Shown one piece after another: positions 1-6,315 of a DNA stretch of 9,404 nt. The notes under the pieces were generated by a model that saw only the letters and a list, made by a program, of their open reading frames with translations, was not told the origin of the DNA and did not search any database. This stretch comes from a bacterium (GTDB lineage Bacteria > Bacteroidota > Ignavibacteria > Kapaibacteriales > UBA961). A program made the position numbers and the translations under genes. Location of the stretch: contig JALHLL010000135.1 of NCBI GenBank assembly GCA_022844575.1, positions 1 through 9,404 of the forward strand. Reading direction: 5' to 3'. The stretch's first letter is position 1. Every line of letters begins with the position of its first letter.

Positions 1-54
1 CGGGTATTCCTTTAATGATGGGGTGGAAGCCGATGTTTTTATATTCTTTGCCAT
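1..54 (-). CDS. Start of a tail gene, cut by the left edge (possible tail assembly chaperone)
   Basis: An ATG at 52-54 opens 18 uninterrupted codons to the window edge, beginning MAKNIKTSASTPSLKEYP. A GGAG motif lies upstream (CGGAG, then about 11 bases to the ATG), which supports a real start although the spacing is long. It follows the major tail protein candidate, separated by a hairpin. In siphovirus-like genomes the gene directly after the tube protein is usually a tail assembly chaperone (lambda gpG or gpG/gpT type), so that is the positional guess. The visible residues are too few to confirm any family. The rest of the gene and any programmed frameshift lie outside the window. Confidence 0.6.
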   Translation of the reverse strand, partial: MAKNIKTSASTPSLKEYP

Positions 55-94
55 TATTGTTTATTCTCCGAGTATATTTTTTATGTATTAAAGT

Positions 95-119
95 AGGGGC
101 GACTTTTATTTCCGCCCCT
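95..119 (-). terminator. GC-rich hairpin after the major tail gene (terminator or attenuator)
   Basis: A perfect 7-bp stem (AGGGGCG at 95-101 pairs with CGCCCCT at 113-119) encloses an 11-base loop. It is one of the few GC-rich spots in an AT-rich intergenic gap. On the minus strand it lies 17 bases after the stop codon of the tail tube gene and about 40 bases before the next start. The bases after the stem on the transcript (ACTTTAATACATAAA) do not form a good uridine run. It is therefore better read as a leaky terminator, attenuator or mRNA 3'-end stabiliser than as a full stop. That would suit a gene whose product is needed in many copies followed by one needed in few. Confidence 0.5.
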
Positions 120-135
120 TATTTGAGAATGTGTT

Positions 136-753
136 TTATGCTTTTGTTATAAGCACACGGTAAAATTGTTTATCGGCCGGATATGTCAAATCACTACCGG
201 GCACAGTTACGATTGCCGGATCGAGAATATCTTTATCAATCGTAAACGATGCTTTCGATTTTTTGGAATTAAATACGGCTGTCGGTTTAATGCGTTCGCC
301 TTTTTTATGTGATGTTGAACCCGAATCGCCGGAAAAATTACCGACGGAAAATTCGACGATAATTTTTGTGGGGTCATCCACATCTGCAACCAAATAGAGT
401 ACATGAAGCAAATCATTTGTTCCTGCGGCTGATTCAATCGCATCGGCTGCATCGCCATTGGCATAATATTCCGCCGCCGAATCCTGATCTTCCGTACCTA
501 CATATGCTTCAATTAGGCGCAGAAATTTATCGCCGCCTTGCTCTTGGTCATATGTATATTTACGTCCCTGTCCATTTGCCGTTACATCGCGCGTAATTCC
601 GAATGATTTATTTAAGCGAAATGCGCGATTGGCTACCGCAGTTGCCGCCGTACCCGTAGGTAAAAGTGTTGTACTATCGGAAGTAACTACCGTTGTATGT
701 CCGCTATTTAAAGCAAACAAATCCGTTACGTTAATTGCACCTGATTGTGCCAT
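136..753 (-). CDS. Major tail (tube) protein candidate
   Basis: This 205-residue protein starts at an ATG with a strong AAAAGGA ribosome binding site 7 bases upstream. It probably forms the stacked rings of the tail tube. The call rests mainly on position: it follows a tail-terminator-like gene, precedes the presumed chaperone start, and is one of two genes with a special shared leader (the other is the major capsid gene). Its composition fits: mostly beta-prone and polar, no membrane segment or signal peptide. It has a lysine-rich stretch (HKKGERIKP, about 149-157) and a later Lys/Ser segment (NSKKSKASF, about 162-170), as tube proteins often have before a final beta strand. I cannot see a diagnostic motif. 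No sheath gene lies beside it, favouring a non-contractile tail. A different abundant virion protein remains possible. Confidence 0.65.
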   Translation of the reverse strand: MAQSGAINVTDLFALNSGHTTVVTSDSTTLLPTGTAATAVANRAFRLNKSFGITRDVTANGQGRKYTYDQEQGGDKFLRLIEAYVGTEDQDSAAEYYANGDAADAIESAAGTNDLLHVLYLVADVDDPTKIIVEFSVGNFSGDSGSTSHKKGERIKPTAVFNSKKSKASFTIDKDILDPAIVTVPGSDLTYPADKQFYRVLITKA

Positions 754-758
754 AATTG

Positions 759-782
759 TATCCTTTTAATAATATGGTGAAT
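759..782 (-). promoter_or_regulatory. Leader of the major tail gene, copy of the capsid-gene leader
   Basis: On the transcript strand this segment contains ATTCACCATA (773-782), a short AT spacer, and AAAGGATA (759-766), the ribosome binding site for the tail gene. An A-rich tract lies just upstream of it. The same order of elements, with the 10-base block and the 8-base block both identical, occurs before the major capsid gene. The AAAGGA part is a Shine-Dalgarno sequence. The role of ATTCACCATA is unknown; it could be a translation enhancer, a processing site or part of a late promoter. Confidence 0.55.
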
Positions 783-825
783 TATTGTTTTTCTTGTGTA
801 TGTATCACGGGTGTAATAAATACAT

Positions 826-1251
826 TTACTTTACATTAAATATCATTTCGAATATGCTTGTGCCTTCATGGCGTATTGCTTGCCCGCCCATTAAACTGAG
901 GGCATAGGGCGTTCCGTCAATATCGGTGTATTCACGGTCGGAATTATTCAATCTATTACGAATCATCCGAATATATTCGCTTATATCTCCGGTTTTTGTT
1001 CGCAGGAATACACTATATGTTTGTTCGGTTTCGCTTTCCGAACCATCGGCAAACCATCCTTGCACGGTAAATGAATTATAGGCAATCATTATGCTGAGAA
1101 TATTGCTTTTGGTTGTTTCGATAAAGTCCGATAAATCACCGCCTATTATGGTGCGAATCTCCATGTTTTCGTTTACATGGTCGGCAAAGGCAGCCGTTAT
1201 CAGTTCGCGCAATGCCATGGCGGGTGTTTTTGTTTCCGTGTTCTGTTCCAT
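826..1251 (-). CDS. Tail terminator / tail completion protein candidate
   Basis: This 141-residue protein starts at an ATG overlapping the stop of the previous gene by one base (TAATG), a classic coupling arrangement. Proteins at this position, just before the tail tube gene, usually form the ring that ends tail polymerisation and docks the tail to the head. The visible layout fits that fold: an N-terminal helix (about 11-27, MALRELITAAFADHV), alternating strands and helices in the middle, including a polar helix at about 89-103, and a C-terminal beta pair ending TSIFEMIFNVK. The Gly-Gly-Gln-Ala-Ile-Arg-His-Glu-Gly segment near 122-130 is a turn between the last strands. No family motif is certain; assignment rests on gene order, length and predicted alpha/beta pattern. 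Confidence 0.55.
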   Translation of the reverse strand: MEQNTETKTPAMALRELITAAFADHVNENMEIRTIIGGDLSDFIETTKSNILSIMIAYNSFTVQGWFADGSESETEQTYSVFLRTKTGDISEYIRMIRNRLNNSDREYTDIDGTPYALSLMGGQAIRHEGTSIFEMIFNVK

Positions 1252-1691
1252 TATTGTGTATTATTCCATAGTTGTTTAATACGATTGCCGTTTTTTCCGC
1301 GTAAAATATCTTCCGATATGTTTGCTTGGGCATTACCTTTTTCCGCATAGGAAATCGTAAGCAAAAGCCGCAATGCTTGCGAGCCCTTTTCAATACGACT
1401 TTTGCTGTTTATTATGCTGGTAACCGAATCTTCCTTTTTACCGATACTTCTTACTCTTTGAGCATATGCTCTTATTGTTCGGCGCAGGTTTGTTGCGGTT
1501 TTTCCATAATTCGATTTCTTTTCCGTAAGCAAAGCATTTTTTTGTTTTTCTTCCTCAATAATATTCCGTATTCCGTTTATCACTGCAAGCGTTTTATTGT
1601 GTACGGTGGCGGATTTTTCCACCATTTCAGGAATGATTCCCGACATTTTTTTCCGAATTATTTCCTGTAATTGTTTGCCGTACTCTGCCAT
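1251..1691 (-). CDS. Basic, helical protein of the head-tail joining region, function unknown
   Basis: I do not recognise this 146-residue protein. It is strongly basic (many Lys and Arg, for example NLRRTIRAYAQRVRS at about 68-82) and predicted to be almost wholly helical, with a possible short coiled coil around 40-60 (IRNIIEEEKQKNALLTEKK). There is no signal peptide or membrane segment. It starts one base after the stop of the upstream connector candidate and overlaps the downstream tail-terminator candidate by one base, so it is coupled to both. No clear Shine-Dalgarno sequence precedes it. By position it should be a head closure, tail completion (HK97 gp10 type) or minor tail protein, but those are usually mixed alpha/beta, which this does not look like. 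A DNA- or tail-binding adaptor is an alternative. Confidence 0.75.
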   Translation of the reverse strand: MAEYGKQLQEIIRKKMSGIIPEMVEKSATVHNKTLAVINGIRNIIEEEKQKNALLTEKKSNYGKTATNLRRTIRAYAQRVRSIGKKEDSVTSIINSKSRIEKGSQALRLLLTISYAEKGNAQANISEDILRGKNGNRIKQLWNNTQ

Positions 1692-1692
1692 A

Positions 1693-2088
1693 TTATCGCT
1701 TAAAGTGTTGAATCATAATTCCCGCCGAGGCGGTTGTTCCTATACCGAGAGAGCCGAATGTATTGCGTGCGGAATTGTATTCACGGCTGTAATACTGATA
1801 TTTTACTCTTTCGCCACGGTCATTATTAAGAAAAAAAATCTCCAACTGTTTATTAGCCAATGCTATCGAAAGCCGTAATTGATTTTTATCCGTTATGGCA
1901 TTAAGTGTTTCCGTGCCTGTTGCTTCCGTTAATTGCAAAGCCGCAAGCAAATCGAGCTTTAGTGCATTTTTTGCCGTATCGTACATTAACTGTTCCAAGT
2001 GTTCATCGGAATATACATGGGGTGGCAAATCATCATCATTGCCTTGTCTCATATAATGCGTATCGGCTTTTAATTCATCAAAAGTCAT
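1693..2088 (-). CDS. Head-tail connector (adaptor) protein candidate
   Basis: This 131-residue protein begins at an ATG preceded by AAGGA with 7 bases between, a convincing start. It sits after the capsid gene and before the joining genes, where the adaptor that binds the portal ring (HK97 gp6 / SPP1 gp15 position) is normally encoded. The sequence is acidic at the N-terminus (DDDLPPHVYSDEHLEQLM, about 18-35), then helical with an alanine/leucine-rich helix (NALKLDLLAALQL, 41-53) and another at about 70-88, followed by a Tyr-rich basic stretch (RVKYQYYSREYNSAR, 94-108) and a Gly/Ala-rich tail. A helical bundle with a flexible C-terminal arm matches known adaptors, but I see no diagnostic motif; the assignment is from position and predicted structure. 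Confidence 0.5.
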   Translation of the reverse strand: MTFDELKADTHYMRQGNDDDLPPHVYSDEHLEQLMYDTAKNALKLDLLAALQLTEATGTETLNAITDKNQLRLSIALANKQLEIFFLNNDRGERVKYQYYSREYNSARNTFGSLGIGTTASAGIMIQHFKR

Positions 2089-2173
2089 TGTGTATTCCTT
2101 GTATATAATACGATAAGTATAATTATTCCGAATCGGTTTCCGTGTGAGCAGTATGGTCTATTCGATACATTAC

Positions 2174-2368
2174 TTACGCTTTTGCGCTTTTATGGTCTGA
2201 TTTGGCATTTTTTATTGATTTTATTTCTTCCCAAAACGGACTTTCCCTTAAAAAAGAAATTATTTCCTCATTGTCGGTATAAAAGCAGCCGTCAGCACCG
2301 GAGCGATAACCCGCGCCATTAAATGCAAAGCTCTGTTTATCGGAAAGTGTACCCTTAAATTGTGCCAT
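2174..2368 (-). CDS. Small virion-associated protein after the capsid gene, unknown function
   Basis: This 64-residue protein starts 9 bases after the capsid stop codon. Its ribosome binding site (AAGGAA) overlaps that stop codon, so its translation is probably coupled to capsid synthesis. The N-terminal part (residues 1-30) is Gly/Phe/Ser-rich and beta-prone, with FNGAGYRSGADGCFYTD in the middle, followed by a helix (about 33-50) and a lysine-rich tail. Short proteins with an F-x-G...Y-x-T-D pattern are common just downstream of phage capsid genes, and some may be minor head components, but I know no firm function. About 85 bases without a convincing gene separate it from the connector candidate. 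Confidence 0.7.
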   Translation of the reverse strand: MAQFKGTLSDKQSFAFNGAGYRSGADGCFYTDNEEIISFLRESPFWEEIKSIKNAKSDHKSAKA

Positions 2369-2377
2369 TATAGTTCC

Positions 2378-3532
2378 TTATACGGTTAATCCCGTAGCAA
2401 GCGCATGGGCTTTTTGTCCGTCTTTTATTCTTACGGTCAATTCACCCAAAATACGCTGTGCATTATAATCGGCTCCGGCAGGTGTTGCATCTTTTACATT
2501 AAAATCTTGCAAATACGCAACTTCAATACGGTTCATATCAATAAGTGCCACTTTATCTTTTGGGAAATTGGGCTCCACAACCACACGTGCCGTAAAACTG
2601 CCATTTGCCACCGGAAGATTACCGATAAATTGGGAAATATAGCCGCCTGCGGTTGTTGTGCCTTGCGGAACCATTACCATAGGATTGCTGCCCGATGTAT
2701 TAAATCCGGAAATTCTGCGTGCCTGATTTGTATTGCACAATATTACATAATCGTTGGAGGCAGCCCCATCGGCATAAATACTTTCCAACATATTATTAAT
2801 AATGGTTGCACTTAATGAGCCGCCTGTTGTATCAACATTTCCGCCGCGTAAAAAAGAAAGTATTCCGCCGAATGCACCTTTATTCGATGATGTGCGTAAT
2901 TCTTTTTCGCCCCAGATAAGTTGATTATTTACTTCCGCCTGAATTTCCAATAATTTTCTTTCCGCCTGATAAGCCATTGCATTAGCCGCACCATATTGGC
3001 GCACCTGTTGTGATGTACGGCTTAATAATACCGTGCGGTCGAAAATTTGCGTATAATTAAATGAAATACTCGGCTCGGCTCCTGCCAATGCCGTTGCTGC
3101 CGATGCTTCGCCTACGGGTTTTGAAACCGAAATAACGATATCGCCCGTTTGTAATGTTACCGCCGAACCCGGATTTCCGCCGAATAAACGCACCACCGTT
3201 AAATCGGTAGCCGAATCCACCGAAGCGATTTTTACAATTTCGCCGCGGTCAGCTCCGCCACTCGATTCAAAACGTAATAATTGTCCGGCAACCATTCCTG
3301 TGGTGGAAGCCACATTTATTCCCGTGCCTGTTCCTGATGTATCGAATGAAGCAATCGTGGTGGTAGCGGTATCAAGCGTATCCTCCACCCATTCTTCTTT
3401 TGTTGCAAGTGCATTAGCCCCGCGCCGTACTAATGAAAGTAAAATCGGCTGTTTGGCTATAAGCATATCATAAACTTCTTGTACCGATCGTACTCCATTG
3501 GAAAAATCGGTTGTTAATTGCATGTCTGCCAT
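2378..3532 (-). CDS. Major capsid protein, SU10/DUF5309-like HK97 fold
   Basis: This 384-residue protein forms the icosahedral shell. It follows the scaffold gene and resembles the SU10 major capsid (DUF5309) family: an N-terminal segment with VQEVYDMLIAKQPILLSLVRRG (about 17-38), an inserted beta-rich domain (about 54-135, with GEIVKIASVDSATDLTVVR and GDIVIS strands), the landmark FNYTQIFDRTVLLSRT (158-173), a long spine-like helix (about 185-208, YQAERKLLEIQAEVNNQLIWGEKE) and a C-terminal domain holding VILCNTNQARRISGF (263-277) and DKVALIDMNRIEVAYL (326-341). There is no adjacent protease and no obvious cleaved delta domain, consistent with assembly on a separate scaffold. The start is set by ATG with AAAGGA upstream. 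The scaffold gene is 43 bases away and the next small gene is coupled downstream. Capsid identity is firm; the subfamily is from memory of the pattern. Confidence 0.88.
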   Translation of the reverse strand: MADMQLTTDFSNGVRSVQEVYDMLIAKQPILLSLVRRGANALATKEEWVEDTLDTATTTIASFDTSGTGTGINVASTTGMVAGQLLRFESSGGADRGEIVKIASVDSATDLTVVRLFGGNPGSAVTLQTGDIVISVSKPVGEASAATALAGAEPSISFNYTQIFDRTVLLSRTSQQVRQYGAANAMAYQAERKLLEIQAEVNNQLIWGEKELRTSSNKGAFGGILSFLRGGNVDTTGGSLSATIINNMLESIYADGAASNDYVILCNTNQARRISGFNTSGSNPMVMVPQGTTTAGGYISQFIGNLPVANGSFTARVVVEPNFPKDKVALIDMNRIEVAYLQDFNVKDATPAGADYNAQRILGELTVRIKDGQKAHALATGLTV

Positions 3533-3538
3533 TATAAT

Positions 3539-3559
3539 TATCCTTTAATTATGGTGAAT
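3539..3559 (-). promoter_or_regulatory. Leader of the major capsid gene with shared block and strong RBS
   Basis: On the transcript strand the 43-base gap between scaffold and capsid genes reads: an eight-A run, then ATTCACCATA (3550-3559), ATTA, and AAAGGATA (3539-3546), followed by the capsid ATG. Both blocks recur before the major tail gene in the same order. AAAGGA is the Shine-Dalgarno site. The A-rich unstructured leader would favour ribosome loading onto the most abundant virion protein. I see no convincing -35/-10 pair, so a promoter is not claimed. Confidence 0.55.
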
Positions 3560-3575
3560 ATTTTTTTTGAGGAAA

Positions 3576-4154
3576 TTATCCTCCGAATACATGCGCAAGA
3601 GCATGAATGGCATCGGCATTTTGCACGGTAAAAGGCATAGAGGGCACGGTTTGGCGTGTTTGCTGTCCGGTTGTGCGTTCCGTGCCTTGGCTTTGTTGCG
3701 GCGCACGAAAAGCGGTAAACACGGTTTCCAATTGTTCTAATGTAAAATCCTTAAATTGTTTTTGTTGCTCCGGTGCAAAATGTGCCAATAAAGTTTTGTG
3801 TCTTTCTTCACGTTGCACATTGAGAATTTCCACCGATTTTTTTGCTTCATTTAATTGATTTTCCATTATTTGTATTTCCCGATTTTTTTGTTCATACAAT
3901 TTTTTGTATTCCTCTTTTTGATGCATTGCCTCAATCACCGCCATTTTTTCTGCCTCGGCTTGTTTCCGAAATTCTTCTTTTTCTCGCGCTTTAATTCTGT
4001 AAGCCGCCGCTTCTTCTCTGGCAGCTTTTAGCATAGCCGTTAATTGTTCCGGCGTATGCAGTTGGGCAGCGGTGTCCGGCACCGCATTATTATTGGGCAA
4101 GTCCTGCCTGCCGGTATTTAACGATTCCCGATCGTTCGTAGGTAATTGTGTCAT
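3576..4154 (-). CDS. Capsid scaffolding protein
   Basis: This 192-residue protein lies between portal and major capsid genes, the standard place for a scaffold. It would guide shell assembly from inside and then leave. The sequence fits: a disordered, polar N-terminus (1-33), a long Glu/Lys/Ala/Gln-rich coiled-coil region (about 36-120, including EEAAAYRIKAREKEEF and KKLYEQKNREIQIM), a short helical segment (about 127-150), a Gln/Thr-rich linker (150-172), and a compact C-terminal segment (VQNADAIHALAHVFGG) that could bind the capsid, as scaffold C-termini commonly do. No protease catalytic motif is visible. The start has no clear Shine-Dalgarno sequence (TATTATATACA precedes the ATG), so translation is probably coupled to the portal gene, whose stop is 12 bases upstream. 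It belongs broadly to the GP20/DUF4355-like scaffold type, though I cannot fix the family. Confidence 0.8.
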   Translation of the reverse strand: MTQLPTNDRESLNTGRQDLPNNNAVPDTAAQLHTPEQLTAMLKAAREEAAAYRIKAREKEEFRKQAEAEKMAVIEAMHQKEEYKKLYEQKNREIQIMENQLNEAKKSVEILNVQREERHKTLLAHFAPEQQKQFKDFTLEQLETVFTAFRAPQQSQGTERTTGQQTRQTVPSMPFTVQNADAIHALAHVFGG

Positions 4155-4166
4155 TGTATATAATAA

Positions 4167-5591
4167 TTATGGTAAAGGTTCTTCCGTATTATTTTCGGGC
4201 ATATGTAATGATTGGAAAAGCTGTTTATTCGATTTTATATATTCGATAGCTTCCTCATTACTATTAAGATTATCGATACCTGCAAGTTCTTTTACAAAAA
4301 CCAAAGGCGATAATATTCCGTATTCGAGTTTTTCCTTTTTTAATTCAAAATCCTTTTGCGGCTCCAGCACAATACTTTGCTCCTGATAATCAATCGTAAA
4401 ATCGGAGACAGGGGGTAATAATACACCCATATCCGCCAATTCCATTTGGGCAATCAATTCATATAATTCTTGCTCTACACGCCTGAATATCGGTTCATCT
4501 TCTTGGCGTATTTCCATTAATTCCTGCCTTTGCATAAAAATGGAATAACCCGAATCCGTCTTTGCATCGGGACTATATACCGTAGCAGGCAAGCCCATTT
4601 CCCTTAATGCACGCTGATATCTGCGGTTTTGTAATTCCTCCAATTTCCCGAATGTATCGGCAGGCGTAACGGATTGTAATGTGGGTGGCGTAAGAAATCC
4701 CTCACCGCTTACGGCATCATTCACCATTATTACTTTATTGGGGCTAAGGGTAAAATCCGTTTTTCCGAAATTGGTTGCAATCCACACGGCAAAGGCGCTA
4801 TACACAATATTATTATCAATAATGAATTTCAGGAAATTATTATCCAATTCGGCTTCCATCAATTCCGCCATACCGCCGCCATAATAATCGGAGGCATCTT
4901 TTTCCAGCTGAACGAATATAACGGGTATTCTGCCATATCTGTTCGGTTCGCTGCTTATCAGCTCGCCTTTATAATTACATTTGGAATATTGCTCTTTTGT
5001 CCATACATTGAATTCGGTTTTTCCGCCATGTCTTTTTACGGGAATCCATAATTCCTTTACTTCACGGAAATTTTTTTCATGGAGCACAACTCTGTATAAA
5101 TCGGGCGGCAAAATATCAATATCCAATACACCGTTTCTGATTGCGGGGATAATAATACAATTATTCGTAAGCCGTGCAAAACGATGGGCCGATTTCATTG
5201 CCGTATCAACATCGGAGCGTTTGTAAATTTCCTCTGCCGTGCTTGCTTGGTCGGAATTACCGAAAGCCCTTCTTGCCGATTTATTATATAAACCGCAAAT
5301 ATTCCGCATAATTCTTTTACCACCCGATTTTACGGGCAATGCCTGGTATAATCTGTTTAATGTGGTCGCGGAATCGGATGTATCGAAATGCGGTTCTGCA
5401 AAGCGATATAATAATTCACGGCGTGCATCAAGGTCATCCGCCGAAGAAGAATACCAACATGTTAAAGCACGAAAAAAACAGAGCGAATCAATTTCATGGC
5501 TGAATTTTGTGCTGCCCCATGTTACTCTGAAATCCTGCTCGAAAGCACGGTATGAAGCCGTATAATACGACTCTGATTTAATACTTTTCAT
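4167..5591 (-). CDS. Portal protein (SPP1 gp6-like type)
   Basis: This 474-residue protein would form the dodecameric ring at one capsid vertex through which DNA enters and leaves, and to which terminase and connector dock. Length, position before the scaffold, and features fit: a central region with SSEPNRYGRIPVIFVQLEKD (213-232) and a strand-helix core around MAELMEAELDNNFLKFIIDNN (241-261), the LREMGLPATVYSPDAKTDSGYS stretch (329-350), a long helix before the crown (IRQEDEPIFRRVEQELYELI, 361-380), and the C-terminal element LKKEKLEYGILSPLVFVKE (417-435), typical of portals where the final helices precede an acidic tail (PENNTEEPLP). The ATG is the first start codon in a frame that stays open about 130 bases further upstream without ATG, GTG or TTG. 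It lacks a Shine-Dalgarno motif, and a perfect palindrome sits just before it. Confidence 0.85.
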   Translation of the reverse strand: MKSIKSESYYTASYRAFEQDFRVTWGSTKFSHEIDSLCFFRALTCWYSSSADDLDARRELLYRFAEPHFDTSDSATTLNRLYQALPVKSGGKRIMRNICGLYNKSARRAFGNSDQASTAEEIYKRSDVDTAMKSAHRFARLTNNCIIIPAIRNGVLDIDILPPDLYRVVLHEKNFREVKELWIPVKRHGGKTEFNVWTKEQYSKCNYKGELISSEPNRYGRIPVIFVQLEKDASDYYGGGMAELMEAELDNNFLKFIIDNNIVYSAFAVWIATNFGKTDFTLSPNKVIMVNDAVSGEGFLTPPTLQSVTPADTFGKLEELQNRRYQRALREMGLPATVYSPDAKTDSGYSIFMQRQELMEIRQEDEPIFRRVEQELYELIAQMELADMGVLLPPVSDFTIDYQEQSIVLEPQKDFELKKEKLEYGILSPLVFVKELAGIDNLNSNEEAIEYIKSNKQLFQSLHMPENNTEEPLP

Positions 5592-5597
5592 AATGTA

Positions 5598-5610
5598 TTC
5601 GATTATCGAA
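5598..5610. repeat. 13-base perfect palindrome just before the portal start
   Basis: TTCGATTATCGAA is its own reverse complement about a single central base. It lies 7 bases upstream of the portal ATG, exactly where a ribosome binding site would be expected and where none is present. In RNA it could only form a 5-bp stem with a 3-base loop, so a protein-binding site is as likely as a hairpin. Either could limit portal synthesis, which is needed in only 12 copies per virion. A chance palindrome cannot be excluded. Confidence 0.35.
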
Positions 5611-5659
5611 TTAAGCGGAAAATATTTTTTATTTGCGGTTCCGAGCGGTACATATTTAT

Positions 5660-5809
5660 CTATTGACCGTTCAGAATTTCTATAGCATGCTCGATTGAGG
5701 TTGCACCGTATGGGTTTTCCTCGCTGTATGTACCGACTGTGTTGGTTCCGAATTCGGGGTGAATAAATTTGTAATCACCGTTTTCATCAAAACAAATAAA
5801 TTGCCACAT
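5660..5809 (-). CDS. Small 49-residue protein upstream of the portal, unknown function
   Basis: A 49-codon frame runs from ATG at 5807-5809 to TAG at 5660-5662. It begins MWQFICFDENGDYKF and ends IEHAIEILNGQ. A GAGG motif 7 bases before the ATG lies inside the end of the upstream gene, and the two genes are separated by only 2 bases, so it is very likely translated by coupling. The protein is acidic and aromatic-rich, with a Gly/Tyr/Asn-rich middle (HPEFGTNTVGTYSEENPYG) and a short final helix. There is no membrane segment. I do not recognise a family. Small proteins with this look often follow fibre or decoration genes in phages. A 68-base gap follows before the portal start. Confidence 0.7.
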   Translation of the reverse strand: MWQFICFDENGDYKFIHPEFGTNTVGTYSEENPYGATSIEHAIEILNGQ

Positions 5810-5811
5810 AT

Positions 5812-6315
5812 CTATACCTCAGTTAATTGCATTATGGAGCCTCTCTCTAAGTAGGTTGGTGTTGCGAAGCTTGTATGTTGTGCCCATTGAAAAACCACAT
5901 TACCGGAGGTGCTACCTATTGTAATATATCCGCGTATTATAAGTAATTGTGACGTGTTTATATTGACTAAGGACCCACCACCTGTTGTCATATCGACATC
6001 TGCTCCGCCGAAATCAGTAGCCCCTGCCCTATTTACATTTGCACGACCGGACGCTCCGGACGGAACAGTAAAGCTCCATTTAAAACCCGCTGACACATTC
6101 GCCGAAGAACCTGCCATGTTCGCCGTTATTATATAAGTCTTGTTCGCCTCGACAGGGAAAACAAAGTCGTCATCATTTTGTAAAGTTGTTGAACTTGTAA
6201 CTGACTCCCGGGATGCCTTATATCGTGTTATCACCGCTTTCGCGCCCACATCATCACCCGATTGGAGTTCCTTAACCTTGCCATTATACATGGCGAGAGG
6301 TTTTTTCGTTGCCAT
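5812..6315 (-). CDS. Beta-sandwich virion surface protein (TNF/C1q-like C-terminus), head or fibre decoration
   Basis: This 167-residue protein carries an N-terminal MATKKPLAMYNGKVKELQSG segment of the kind that anchors phage fibre and decoration proteins, then a beta-rich domain. The pattern TTLQNDDDFVFPVEANKTYIITANM (about 43-67), then a middle strand (KWSFTVPSGASG, about 79-90), and the last strands GNVVFQWAQHTS...LERGSIMQLTEV (about 138-167) resemble jelly-roll domains of TNF/C1q type seen on phage surfaces. It likely trimerises and sits on the virion exterior. The start is very clear: GGGAGG 4 bases before the ATG, the strongest ribosome binding site in the window. Codon use is unlike the packaging genes, with ATA isoleucine common plus AGG, CGG and GAG. 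The fold assignment is by eye, and the exact site (capsid or tail) is inferred from position. Confidence 0.7.
   Translation of the reverse strand: MATKKPLAMYNGKVKELQSGDDVGAKAVITRYKASRESVTSSTTLQNDDDFVFPVEANKTYIITANMAGSSANVSAGFKWSFTVPSGASGRANVNRAGATDFGGADVDMTTGGGSLVNINTSQLLIIRGYITIGSTSGNVVFQWAQHTSFATPTYLERGSIMQLTEV

Noticed and set aside
800..825. Inverted repeat ATGTAT...ATACAT with a 14-base loop after the tail-terminator candidate
   Set aside because: A 6-bp AT-only stem with a large loop and no U-run is too weak to call a terminator.
1326..1670. Long plus-strand open frames opposite the joining genes (also at 2405-2815, 6541-6960, 7015-7404)
   Set aside because: They lie antisense to genes with clear ribosome binding sites and family features, are rich in Cys, His and Ser in an implausible way, and have no supporting starts. 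They are antisense shadows.
2123..2170. A 15-codon frame on the minus strand in the gap before the connector gene (MYRIDHTAHTETDSE)
   Set aside because: No ribosome binding site precedes it and it is too short to support; the gap also holds the connector's AAGGA site. Left as non-coding.
2378..3532. Frameshift or domain loss in the capsid gene because of its beta-rich insert
   Set aside because: The frame is continuous and an inserted beta domain in the N-terminal third is expected for SU10/DUF5309-type capsid proteins.
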